Of a stretch of DNA of 15,586 bases, positions 6,672 to 13,757 are shown piece after piece. Below the pieces are notes generated by a model that worked only from the letters and a program-made list of their open reading frames with translations, did not search any database and had not been told where the DNA came from. The stretch is from Clostridium sp. CAG:169. Lineage in GTDB: Bacteria > Bacillota > Clostridia > Oscillospirales > Ruminococcaceae. The DNA is taken from positions 1 to 15,586 of the forward strand of contig FR880138.1 in assembly GCA_000435195.1 (NCBI GenBank), read 5' to 3'. Each line of letters begins with the position of its first letter. Position 1 is the stretch's first letter. A program made the position numbers and the translations under genes.

Positions 6672-7304
6672 CTATTGCAAATTTTCCGCAGTCTCGCCCT
6701 CATACAAAAAGAACTGCATCCGATTATCGATTCCAATCGGGACCGACAGCAGGCGTTCTCCGCAACGCTTCATCCCCTGATGCTCATAAAACCCATAGTT
6801 GCAGCTGCTGTCGGTGTACAGATAAAAACTGCCCACTCCCTGCACTTTAAAATATTCCTTCACTTCATTAAACAGCCGTTTGCCGATTCCTGCTCCGCGG
6901 CATTTGCTGTCGACCGCAAAAAAGCAAAGCTCACCATCGTATTTTCTTCCGTGATCTTCCAGCAACTGCTTGTCCACCGAGTCGATGCCGGAGAATACTT
7001 TGAGCACCTTTCTATCCTCCCGATGCACCAGCATGGACAGCTGCGCACCGATTGCTTTCCAGGTAAACCCACCCGATGCTTTTTTGCGCAGGTCTCGTCC
7101 CATGATAACGCCGACCGGTTTGCCACCCATAACCGCCACCCGGACAAAGCTCTGGCGCAGCAGGCAGCTGTACAGGTACACCCGTGCCAGACGCTGTGCA
7201 GTCTGCGGTGGGCTAAAGCGGTCGTAGTTCCATGTTTCTCGAATCACCTGTTCGAGCGCAGCAGCATCTGTGTCAACAAAATTTCGAATCATCAGCTTTT
7301 CCAT
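6672..7304 (-). CDS. GNAT-family N-acetyltransferase
   Basis: This is a 210-residue protein that should transfer an acetyl group from acetyl-CoA to an unknown amine or N terminus. The acetyl-CoA loop is clear: FFAVDSKCRGAGIGKRLF (about 128-145), with the RGxGxG pattern, followed by the late GNAT signature NYGFYEHQGM (169-178). The N-terminal part MIRNFVDTDAAALEQVI is typical beta1-alpha1. The ATG at 7304 has AAGGGG eight bases upstream; M5 is a less likely alternative. It is divergent from a MerR regulator, and its promoter (7346-7376) has the 19-bp spacer seen in MerR-activated promoters. That suggests induction by the regulator's ligand, perhaps to modify a toxic compound. No terminator is obvious downstream, so some read-through into the ferredoxin gene is possible. 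Confidence 0.92.
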   Translation of the reverse strand: MEKLMIRNFVDTDAAALEQVIRETWNYDRFSPPQTAQRLARVYLYSCLLRQSFVRVAVMGGKPVGVIMGRDLRKKASGGFTWKAIGAQLSMLVHREDRKVLKVFSGIDSVDKQLLEDHGRKYDGELCFFAVDSKCRGAGIGKRLFNEVKEYFKVQGVGSFYLYTDSSCNYGFYEHQGMKRCGERLLSVPIGIDNRMQFFLYEGETAENLQ

Positions 7305-7315
7305 TGTAATTCCCC

Positions 7316-7344
7316 TTTACCTTTTGTCCATTCGTTGATACAAT
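7316..7344 (+). promoter_or_regulatory. Promoter of the merR-family gene
   Basis: -35 TTTACC (7316-7321), 17-bp spacer and -10 TACAAT (7339-7344) with a TGn extension. The predicted start at about 7351 lies inside the divergent acetyltransferase promoter, so the two promoters overlap. Confidence 0.6.
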
Positions 7345-7345
7345 G

Positions 7346-7376
7346 AGTGTAATCTATCCAGTAACTGTAATGTCAA
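7346..7376 (-). promoter_or_regulatory. MerR-type promoter of the acetyltransferase gene, 19-bp spacer
   Basis: On the minus strand a consensus TTGACA (rc of 7371-7376) is separated by exactly 19 bp from TACACT (rc of 7346-7351). MerR-family activators act on such overlong spacers by twisting the DNA. A short dyad CAGT-a-ACTG (7359-7367) lies in the spacer, about 2 bp off centre. At 17 bp no better -10 exists. The region also covers the ribosome binding site of the merR gene. Confidence 0.7.
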
Positions 7377-7390
7377 GGGGGAATTTTAAA

Positions 7391-8206
7391 ATGAAATCAC
7401 TTTATTTTACTGCCGGTCAATTTGCCCGCCTGCATCAGCTGAACAAACGCACCCTACATTACTATGACGACATCGGTCTGTTCTCTCCGGCTTACAAAGG
7501 GGAAAATGGCTACCGCTACTACACCTATCAACAGAGTGCGCAGCTGGAAAATATCCTTGCCATGCGTCAGCTGAATATGTCCATTGAGGAAATCGCTGCC
7601 TACCTCAAGCATCCAAACCCGCAGGATTTTCTGAAGATTTCCCAAAACAAAATTGAGGAAATCGACCAACAAATTCAGCAGCTACAGGTACTCAAGCAGG
7701 TGTTCGAGCAAAGGCAGCAATCCCTTGCCCGCAGTGAGCAGATTCACGATGGTCAGATTGAGGTGGAATCCTTTGCTGCCCACCACTACCTGCTCACCCC
7801 TATGCCTGTGGAGGATAATCCGATGAGAAATATGCAGCAGATTATGCAGCATCTGCAATCCGCCTGGGAACACAGCTCCTATAAGGCGGGGTGCGGCAGC
7901 TATATATCGCTGGAAAAGGCGCTGCAAGGACAGTTTGATGTATACGACGGCGTGTTTACTCCGGTTGACCCACAGGACGATGACTCGCTGTTCCTGCTGC
8001 GTCCGGCAGGGCAGTATCTGTGCGGATACAGTGTTGGCAGCTGGGACAAGCTGCCTGAACTGTATTCCCACATGATTGCTTATGCCAAAAAGCACCACCT
8101 TGCCCTCACCGGAAATTGCTACGAAATCGGGCTCAACGAGTTTGCCATCTCACGCCCTGAGGAGTATGTTGCCCGCGTCTCTATTCTGATTGACCCTAAA
8201 CAATAA
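7391..8206 (+). CDS. MerR-family transcriptional regulator with C-terminal effector domain
   Basis: This is a 271-residue ligand-responsive regulator of the BmrR/BltR type. The winged-helix domain (about 4-75) has FTAGQFARLHQLNKRTLHYY and GENGYRYYTYQQ, both diagnostic. A dimerising coiled coil of Gln/Glu/Leu residues follows (about 85-120). The C-terminal part (about 125-271) looks like a GyrI-like small-molecule binding domain, ending in EEYVARVSILID. The ATG at 7391 is preceded by AAGGGGG nine bases upstream; an earlier in-frame ATG at 7343 sits on the -10 box and is rejected. The divergent acetyltransferase gene is the probable target, and overlap of the sites suggests autorepression. The ligand is unknown. 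Confidence 0.94.
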   Translation: MKSLYFTAGQFARLHQLNKRTLHYYDDIGLFSPAYKGENGYRYYTYQQSAQLENILAMRQLNMSIEEIAAYLKHPNPQDFLKISQNKIEEIDQQIQQLQVLKQVFEQRQQSLARSEQIHDGQIEVESFAAHHYLLTPMPVEDNPMRNMQQIMQHLQSAWEHSSYKAGCGSYISLEKALQGQFDVYDGVFTPVDPQDDDSLFLLRPAGQYLCGYSVGSWDKLPELYSHMIAYAKKHHLALTGNCYEIGLNEFAISRPEEYVARVSILIDPKQ

Positions 8207-8210
8207 ACCA

Positions 8211-8249
8211 AGAGGAGCTGTCGAATGTAAACCGACAGCTCCTCTTTTT
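8211..8249 (+). terminator. Terminator of the merR-family gene
   Basis: A perfect 13-bp stem AGAGGAGCTGTCG (8211-8223) with 8233-8245 and a 9-base loop is followed by T5 on the plus strand. Its minus-strand side (CTTGGTTT) is a weaker terminator for the convergent ricT, whose stop is at 8251. Confidence 0.9.
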
Positions 8250-8250
8250 C

Positions 8251-9129
8251 CTACTGATTTTCCAGCTTTTTCAATTCTTTGTTGGTTTTAAAGTCGATGT
8301 CCTCCCGCTGTGGGCGGGCATCTCGGATGACCTTGACCGCCTCACGTTCAAAAATCATCGGAGCGCCATCGCTGGCTTTGTCCATCCTGACCTTGACCAG
8401 CCCGGTCAGAAGGCTGACCTCGGTGACCGTTCCTTTGCCTTCGCCGGTGGAAACATAAGCGCCCACCCGCGGTGTAATGCGAAGCAGGTCCTCATAGGCG
8501 TTCTGCTCGTATTTTAAACAGCACATCAGCCTGCCGCAGGTTCCCGAAATTTTGGTCGGGTTGAGTGACAGTCCCTGCTCCTTTGCCATTTTGATGGACA
8601 CCGGCTGGAACTCTCCCAAAAAGGAGCAGCAGCAAAACGGTCTGCCGCAGATTCCCAGTCCGCCCAGCATCTTTGCTTCATCGCGCACACCGATTTGGCG
8701 CAGCTCGATTCGGGTCTTAAAGACCGATGCCAGGTCTTTGACCAGCTCGCGGAAATCTACTCTGCCGTCCGCTGTAAAATAGAACAGAATCTTGTTGTTG
8801 TCAAAGGTATATTCAACGTCCACCAGCTTCATTTCGAGCTTGTGCTTTTCAATTTTTTCCAGGCAAAGCCGGAACGCCTTTTTCTCCTTTGCCTTGTTGT
8901 CCTCAATGCGCTTGAGGTCCTCTTTGTTGGCAACGCGGATCACCGTTTTCAGCGGTTTGACAATTCCTTCGTCCTCGATCTCCCGGTTGCTCAGGGCAAC
9001 CTCTCCGCACTCAATGCCGCGCGCCGTTTCTACAATCACCTTTTCCCCCACCGGCATCTGCACACCGTTGGGTGAAAAATAATATATTTTGCCCACCTGT
9101 TTAAAGCGGACTCCAATTACTTCGGTCAT
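8251..9129 (-). CDS. ricT: PSP1-domain protein RicT (YaaT)
   Basis: This is a 292-residue homologue of Bacillus YaaT/RicT. RicT works with RicA and RicF as an iron-sulfur complex that promotes RNase Y cleavage of mRNAs. The PSP1 core holds the cysteine clusters CGRPFCCC (161, 166-168) and CGRLMCC (198, 203, 204), likely ligands. The N-terminal half, MTEVIGVRFKQVGKIYYF, is typical of the family, and a basic KOW-like C-terminal segment RVGAYVSTGEGKGTV follows. The ATG at 9129 has GGAGG seven bases upstream; the longer frame to 9198 lacks a ribosome binding site. It is last in the operon with holB and darA, as in Bacillus. Whether RicA/RicF exist in this genome cannot be seen. Confidence 0.95.
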   Translation of the reverse strand: MTEVIGVRFKQVGKIYYFSPNGVQMPVGEKVIVETARGIECGEVALSNREIEDEGIVKPLKTVIRVANKEDLKRIEDNKAKEKKAFRLCLEKIEKHKLEMKLVDVEYTFDNNKILFYFTADGRVDFRELVKDLASVFKTRIELRQIGVRDEAKMLGGLGICGRPFCCCSFLGEFQPVSIKMAKEQGLSLNPTKISGTCGRLMCCLKYEQNAYEDLLRITPRVGAYVSTGEGKGTVTEVSLLTGLVKVRMDKASDGAPMIFEREAVKVIRDARPQREDIDFKTNKELKKLENQ

Positions 9130-9179
9130 GGTTTCCTCCGTTCCAAGATTCTTTATACAAAAAGATGACTCTCTTCTTA

Positions 9180-9195
9180 TGTCAATCCTTTGACA
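9180..9195. repeat. Inverted repeat TGTCAA-N4-TTGACA between holB and ricT
   Basis: A perfect 6-bp dyad with a 4-base spacer lies in the 78-bp gap before ricT. On the minus strand it contains TTGACA, with TATAAA 22 bases further, too far for a standard promoter. It may be an operator or chance. Confidence 0.3.
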
Positions 9196-9207
9196 CAAAA
9201 TACCGTC

Positions 9208-10194
9208 CTACTGCCGCTTCATCTTGACAGCGGCACAAAACGCAGCGGCAACCAGACTCAAGCTGACATTCTGCGAAGCCTGGGCGACCGCCGTATCTAT
9301 TATATCAAGAATCTGCATCGCCTGCAACGTCGAGAAGCGATTTTTCACCGTTGGAGGAAGCGGTTCCCCTTGAGATACCAGACCATGCTGCTGACGAATC
9401 CAATCGACTATGCAGCGGCGAACCTCCTGCATCAGCAGCAGAAAGTTGGTCCGCTGTTTATTATTGGTGTATTCCTGAAGGCTGCACAGCAGCTCAAACT
9501 CCTGTCCTACACAAACCATCTGTGCAATCCGCTGGGCATCGCACGCCAACTTTAGACTTCCCTCATCCTGCAAAATCATCCGTGCCTTGCCGATATTTCC
9601 GTGCGCCAGACGTGCCGCCTGCGCAATCCGTTCCGCTGTCATCTGCGGTTCCAGGGTATGCAGGGCAGTTTCACACTCCTGCACACTGCACACCGACAAA
9701 GGCAGGACTGCCGCCCTCGACAAGATGGTCGGAAGAACCCGCGCGCGGTTGTTGCAGGTCAGCAGAAAGACCACCTGTGCCGGCGGTTCTTCGATGATTT
9801 TGAGCAGGGCGTTCTGCGCCTGCTCGGTCATATTGTGGATGTTGCGCAGGATGTATACCTTGTATCCGCCCTCGTTGGGACGGATGTAGGCATCCGCGCG
9901 CAGCTGACGTACCCGGTCGATGTGAAAACCTTTGAGCTTGTCCTCGTCCCCGATGACCGATACATCGGGATGGGTGTCGGACAGCACCCGTTTACAGTTT
10001 CTGCACCGACCGCACGGGCGCTGCTCGAGCGGCTGTTCACACAGCAAAGCAGCGGCAGTCATGTGTGCAAAGGTCAGCTTGCCGCAGCCATCCTCGCCTT
10101 CCAAAAGGATGGTATGCGGAAAACGCCCGTCAGTTAAAAAATTGACGAGCGTTTTTTTAGCTTTATCATTCGAATAAAACTGTTCTAACAACAA
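9208..10194 (-). CDS. holB: DNA polymerase III delta' subunit (clamp loader)
   Basis: This is a 328-residue clamp-loader subunit that helps place the sliding clamp on DNA. The N-terminal AAA+ domain has a P-loop-like GEDGCGKLT (33-41), a four-cysteine zinc module (C52, C61, C64, C67) and the family block MTEQAQNALLKIIEEPP (122-138). The usual Walker B DEA is replaced by RNIH, which fits delta' lacking ATPase activity. SRA at 159-161 replaces the SRC motif. A TTG start at 10194 is chosen because GAGGAG lies nine bases upstream and the protein begins LLEQFYSNDKAK as the family does. It sits between darA and ricT, the standard Firmicute order. Confidence 0.96.
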   Translation of the reverse strand: MLLEQFYSNDKAKKTLVNFLTDGRFPHTILLEGEDGCGKLTFAHMTAAALLCEQPLEQRPCGRCRNCKRVLSDTHPDVSVIGDEDKLKGFHIDRVRQLRADAYIRPNEGGYKVYILRNIHNMTEQAQNALLKIIEEPPAQVVFLLTCNNRARVLPTILSRAAVLPLSVCSVQECETALHTLEPQMTAERIAQAARLAHGNIGKARMILQDEGSLKLACDAQRIAQMVCVGQEFELLCSLQEYTNNKQRTNFLLLMQEVRRCIVDWIRQQHGLVSQGEPLPPTVKNRFSTLQAMQILDIIDTAVAQASQNVSLSLVAAAFCAAVKMKRQ

Positions 10195-10240
10195 TCTGCG
10201 TTTCTCCTCACAGTATCAGGCTGAAAAGTACAAGCGTGGC

Positions 10241-10564
10241 TTATACCTTTTCAAATCTCTCGACATCCATGACGAAGATGGTAGCGCCGCCGACCTGTAC
10301 CTCTACCGGGTAGGTGGTGTACATACCAACGCCGTAAGAAGCAGAAGATGGAACCATCTGTTTGCGTTTCTTGGAGTGGTCTGCGATGATTGTGATTACT
10401 TCATCGACCTTTTCATCCTGGGTACCAATCAGGAAGGTGGTGTTGCCCGAAAGCAGGAAGCCACCGGTGGTCGCAAGCTTTGTTACAGAAAAATGATTTT
10501 TAGTCAGTGCAGAAGAAACTTTGGAACTGTCATCATTCGAAACGATCGCAAGAATTAATTTCAT
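10241..10564 (-). CDS. darA: Cyclic di-AMP receptor DarA/PstA (YaaQ)
   Basis: This is a 107-residue PII-like trimeric receptor of cyclic di-AMP (YaaQ, DarA or PstA). Its output is not established in most species. The start MKLILAIVSNDDSSKVSSAL is typical, and the nucleotide site residues T28, G34-G35-F36-L37 and G47 are in place in VTKLATTGGFLLSGNTTFLIG-like order. Length matches the family (about 109). The ATG at 10564 is preceded by AGAGGGGG eight bases upstream. Its gap of 46 bases to holB and 91 to the upstream decarboxylase gene supports one operon. The leader carries two small inverted repeats (10584-10608 and 10624-10649). Confidence 0.96.
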   Translation of the reverse strand: MKLILAIVSNDDSSKVSSALTKNHFSVTKLATTGGFLLSGNTTFLIGTQDEKVDEVITIIADHSKKRKQMVPSSASYGVGMYTTYPVEVQVGGATIFVMDVERFEKV

Positions 10565-10583
10565 ATATGTAACCCCCTCTGTC

Positions 10584-10649
10584 CAAGTAGAGCATTTTTG
10601 ACTACTTGACCATTGTTTTAAGCGGAAAGCAAAACCGTTTCAGCTTTCC
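10584..10649 (-). promoter_or_regulatory. Two hairpins in the leader before darA
   Basis: CAAGTAG pairs with CTACTTG (arms 10584-10590 and 10602-10608), and GGAAAGC pairs with GCTTTCC (10624-10630 and 10643-10649), the latter enclosing a smaller AAAC/GTTT pair. Neither is followed by a T-run, so they are not ordinary terminators. They could be RNA processing or stability sites between the decarboxylase gene and darA. Confidence 0.35.
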
Positions 10650-10655
10650 ATGTAT

Positions 10656-12005
10656 CTATTCTACCACATCCACAACAAAAATACCAGACTTTTTTAATAT
10701 TTTTATTGAATCTTTGTGCAATCTTTCTCCCGGCATGACCAATGGGATGCCCGGAGGGCAGGTAATGCGCACCTGAGCCGAGATTTTCCCATCAGCCTGC
10801 TCCACATCCATCGAACATCTTGGAGAAAGCATTGCATCCCGCAGTCCCATCACCCGCTGCGCTTTTACAAGCGGGAAAGGCGTGACGGCAGTTTTCTTGG
10901 GAGAAAGGCTGCGCAGCAACTGCTCTGCCCGCTCATAGTCACATGAACGGCTAAACGGAGAGAACAGCAGGACACACCCGCTGTCGCTGAGGTATTCCTC
11001 CATGATTTGATGCGCCCGCAGCAACGGTCGAAAGGATTCTGCGGTATACCCGGTGCCTGCCAGCGGCAAAGTCAGGCGCATCGGCTCACAGTGCTCCGGC
11101 AGCACAAAGCCCTGCTGCTGTGCCAACTGCCGCAGCCGGGCGCAGCGTTCTGCCGTTTTGTTGATTTGCTCGGCTCCGTTATCCAGCAGAAATCCTGCTG
11201 CCGCATCGATGGACAGCATGATGAGATAATTTGGGCTGGTGGAACCAAACATCGCCATCGCTCCCTTGAGCTGACTGACATACCGCTCGTTCATGCAGTG
11301 CAGCAGCGCCGCTCCTGTCAGGGAAGGCATTGTTTTGTGCAGCGAATCACAGCACAGGTCTGCTCCCAGTTGGGATGGATGCAGCGCTTCCTCCTGCAAA
11401 AAACGCAGATGCGCACCGTGCGCGTTGTCCACCAGAAGCGGAACACCCCGACTGTGGGCAACCTCTGCCAGCGCGCGGATATCCGACATTACACCAAAAT
11501 AATCCGGCGAGGTGACATAGACCGCACAGACCTCTTCGCCTTTTTGAAGCAGAGCATCCAGCTGTTTTTCCACCTGCTGCGGGTCCAGCTGACCAATCAG
11601 CCGTTCCTCCTCGGTCCTGGTCGGGTAGACCCACTCCGGCTCCAGTCCCAGCAGCGCCATTGCATTGACCGCCGCCGCATGGATATTGCGTCCTGCCACG
11701 ATTTTCCCGTTCGGTCTTGCCACCATCCGCAGCATCGCCTGGATGCAAAGGGTCGAACCACCCGCACTGATGACCGTCGAGCGGGTACCGTACAGCTTGG
11801 TAAAGATTTCCTCCAGTTCCTTGAGCGGTCCATCGTCCTCGAATAAACTGTCGGTGCCCTCCACCTCGGTCACATCATATTCCATCAAATTGCCAAACGG
11901 CTCAAGCGCCGCACCCTTGTGCCCGGGCATATGCAGGCGCGACCAATCGGCTTTTCTGTATTCTTCCAGCGCCGCGCGCAGCGGTGTGCTGATTTTACTG
12001 TTCAT
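10656..12005 (-). CDS. PLP-dependent Orn/Lys/Arg decarboxylase-family protein (YaaO-like)
   Basis: This 449-residue protein belongs to the fold-type I PLP decarboxylase family acting on lysine, ornithine or arginine to make polyamines. MPGHK (26-30), VDNAHGAH (192-199) and DSLHKTMPSLTGAAL (220-234) are visible; K224 is the PLP lysine and D193/H196 hold the cofactor. It lacks the long N-terminal wing of the large inducible enzymes, like Bacillus SpeA/YaaO. The substrate cannot be fixed from motifs. The ATG at 12005 has GGAGG seven bases upstream and lies 11 bases inside the end of queG, showing translational coupling. In Bacillus YaaO lies next to tmk and yaaQ; here tmk is missing and darA follows directly. 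Confidence 0.93.
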   Translation of the reverse strand: MNSKISTPLRAALEEYRKADWSRLHMPGHKGAALEPFGNLMEYDVTEVEGTDSLFEDDGPLKELEEIFTKLYGTRSTVISAGGSTLCIQAMLRMVARPNGKIVAGRNIHAAAVNAMALLGLEPEWVYPTRTEEERLIGQLDPQQVEKQLDALLQKGEEVCAVYVTSPDYFGVMSDIRALAEVAHSRGVPLLVDNAHGAHLRFLQEEALHPSQLGADLCCDSLHKTMPSLTGAALLHCMNERYVSQLKGAMAMFGSTSPNYLIMLSIDAAAGFLLDNGAEQINKTAERCARLRQLAQQQGFVLPEHCEPMRLTLPLAGTGYTAESFRPLLRAHQIMEEYLSDSGCVLLFSPFSRSCDYERAEQLLRSLSPKKTAVTPFPLVKAQRVMGLRDAMLSPRCSMDVEQADGKISAQVRITCPPGIPLVMPGERLHKDSIKILKKSGIFVVDVVE

Positions 12006-12834
12006 CTTTTTCCTCCTGTACAATTTTGATGTTGCGCAGGATAGTATTCCTGCCCCGATAGTTGTATGCTCTTGTTTTCAGCAGCTGCTGGGCGTTCTGC
12101 TCATCCATCACTGCCACTGCCGACTGCAAAAATTCCGGCACCGGTGTCAGCTGCGGTTGCCGGTTGCATGGGCAGACGTCATTGCAGATGTCGCATCCCC
12201 ATACCAGTCCTCCCTGCCGGATCTGCTGTCGCTCCCAGTCGCTCAGCTCGCCTTTTTTCTGGGTGATGTGAGAGCGGCACCTTTCCAGGCAGACGCTGCC
12301 GTCCTCCTGCAAGGCTCCCTGCGGGCAGGCGCGGACACATTTTCCGCAATTCGGACAGCCGGGTGGAACCAGCGGCTGATCCGCCTGCAAATCCAAATCG
12401 GTGACGATCTCCCCGATAAAAATATAGCTGCCGTACTGCGGATGCAGCAGCAACCCGTTCTTTCCCAGCCGTCCCAAGCCAGCCAAAAAGGCAGCAGTCA
12501 CCTCCCGAATCGGTGAGTTGTCGGTAAAATGCTCAAACTGATACCCCGGAAACCGCTCCCGCAGCGCCCGGCACATCCGCTCCAGATATTCGCCAGCAAT
12601 CTGGTGATAATCGGTCACCATCGCATAGCGGGAGATATTGCGCTCGCAGTGTGCGCCGGTATAATAAGGGAACAGGCAGACCAGCACCGATTGCGCTCCC
12701 TGCGGTATCCGCTGCATGGCGCGGCAGGGCAAACAGGGCTGTACCTGCTCAAAGCGGCAGATTCCAAACGGGAACGGCTGCGCACCTGCCAGCAGTTGCT
12801 GAGCCATCTGTCTAATAATTTTTTCCTTTTCCAT
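11995..12834 (-). CDS. queG: Epoxyqueuosine reductase (short form)
   Basis: This is a 279-residue cobalamin- and 4Fe-4S-dependent reductase that performs the last step of queuosine synthesis in tRNA. Signatures are ISRYAMVTDYH (67-77), the catalytic D105 in FTDNSPIRE, two 4Fe-4S sets (C160/C163/C166/C170 and C214/C217/C221, with C186 and C223), and the end AYNYRGRNTILRN. The protein stops soon after this motif, so it lacks the C-terminal HEAT-like extension of longer QueG forms. The ATG at 12834 has AAGGAAG upstream; the longer frame to 13008 has no start support. It is first in the operon, with a promoter at 12866-12894. The chance it is another double-cluster protein is small. Confidence 0.88.
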   Translation of the reverse strand: MEKEKIIRQMAQQLLAGAQPFPFGICRFEQVQPCLPCRAMQRIPQGAQSVLVCLFPYYTGAHCERNISRYAMVTDYHQIAGEYLERMCRALRERFPGYQFEHFTDNSPIREVTAAFLAGLGRLGKNGLLLHPQYGSYIFIGEIVTDLDLQADQPLVPPGCPNCGKCVRACPQGALQEDGSVCLERCRSHITQKKGELSDWERQQIRQGGLVWGCDICNDVCPCNRQPQLTPVPEFLQSAVAVMDEQNAQQLLKTRAYNYRGRNTILRNIKIVQEEKDEQ

Positions 12835-12865
12835 CCCATTCTTCCTTCCCTTGCTTATCCAATTA

Positions 12866-12894
12866 ACTTTATCACACCTTTTCTCCATCTGCAA
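12866..12894 (-). promoter_or_regulatory. Promoter of the queG-decarboxylase-darA-holB-ricT operon
   Basis: Minus strand -35 TTGCAG (rc of 12889-12894), 17-bp spacer and -10 TAAAGT (rc of 12866-12871) with a TGn extension. The leader to the queG start is about 25 bases. Confidence 0.65.
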
Positions 12895-12954
12895 GACTGC
12901 ACACCACCCAGTTTTTATATCGCCAGATAATACGAAGGAAAGTCGAGTTTCTTC

Positions 12955-12983
12955 TTTAAAATTCGTCCTGTTTGTGGTACAAT
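12955..12983 (+). promoter_or_regulatory. Promoter of the sdaAB-sdaAA operon
   Basis: -35 TTTAAA (12955-12960), 17-bp spacer and -10 TACAAT (12978-12983) with a TGn extension. The leader is about 50 bases; AGGGGG at 13023-13028 serves as ribosome binding site. The gap 12835-13039 holds this and the divergent queG promoter. Confidence 0.6.
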
Positions 12984-13039
12984 GAATCTTAGGATAATAA
13001 CTCCACACCTCAAATCCACAACAGGGGGAATTTTATATT

Positions 13040-13711
13040 ATGAACATCAGTATGTTTGATGTCCTGGGTCCTATCATGATCGGCCCATCCAGTTCACATA
13101 CCGCCGGCGCACAGCGCATCGGTAAAGCCATGTACAACATGATTGCAGACAAGCAACTCAAAGCGGTCCACTTTATTCTGCACGGCTCCTTCCACCTGAC
13201 CCTGCGCGGACACGGCACCGACCGTGCGCTGGTCGGCGGCGTACTCGGCATGAATTCCTATGACCCGCAGATCAAAAATTCGCTGGAGATTGCCAAAGAA
13301 AAAGGCATACAGGTCGAGTTTGAAGGAGGAGACCTCGGTGACGTCCACCCAAACACAGTGCGCATCACTGCCTACACCACCGACGGACAAATGACCTCCC
13401 TGACCGGTTCCTCGGTCGGCGGCGGCAACATCGAAATCATCGACATCAACGGCACCGCTGCCAAATTCACCGGACGCTATCCGGCTGTCATCATCAACCA
13501 CTATGACCGCCTGGGTATCATCAGCCACCTCACCTCCATCCTGGCTATCAATCAAATCAATATCGCCACCGTTGTCAACTCCCGCGATGCAACCGGCAAA
13601 AATGCCGTCACGATGATTGAAACCGAATCTCCTGTGGACAGCGCAGTGAAAAAGGAGCTGGAGAGCATGCCTCCGGTCAAGAGCGTTGTCACCATGGACA
13701 AGGTCAACTAA
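13040..13711 (+). CDS. sdaAB: L-serine dehydratase, iron-sulfur dependent, beta subunit
   Basis: This is a 223-residue partner of the alpha subunit. Together they convert L-serine to pyruvate and ammonia in the cytoplasm. The SDH beta domain (about 1-140) carries GPSSSHTAG (15-23) and the GSSVGGGNIEI segment (123-133). An ACT domain follows (about 147-220), recognised by PAVIINHYDRLGIISHLTSI-like folding, a likely serine or allosteric site. The ATG at 13040 has AGGGGG 11 bases upstream. It is followed 46 bases later by sdaAA, the usual two-gene form in Clostridia. Confidence 0.97.
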   Translation: MNISMFDVLGPIMIGPSSSHTAGAQRIGKAMYNMIADKQLKAVHFILHGSFHLTLRGHGTDRALVGGVLGMNSYDPQIKNSLEIAKEKGIQVEFEGGDLGDVHPNTVRITAYTTDGQMTSLTGSSVGGGNIEIIDINGTAAKFTGRYPAVIINHYDRLGIISHLTSILAINQINIATVVNSRDATGKNAVTMIETESPVDSAVKKELESMPPVKSVVTMDKVN

Positions 13712-13757
13712 TTCTATCGTCTATCTGCCAGAATCCATCTCGAAAGGAAAATAGATT

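Noticed and set aside
7343..7390. An earlier ATG start for the merR-family gene
   Set aside because: It falls on the predicted -10 box and has no ribosome binding site; the ATG at 7391 has an excellent one and gives the normal N terminus.
11007..11846. A 279-residue plus-strand frame inside the decarboxylase gene
   Set aside because: It is antisense to a clear PLP enzyme, lacks a ribosome binding site and has no family features.
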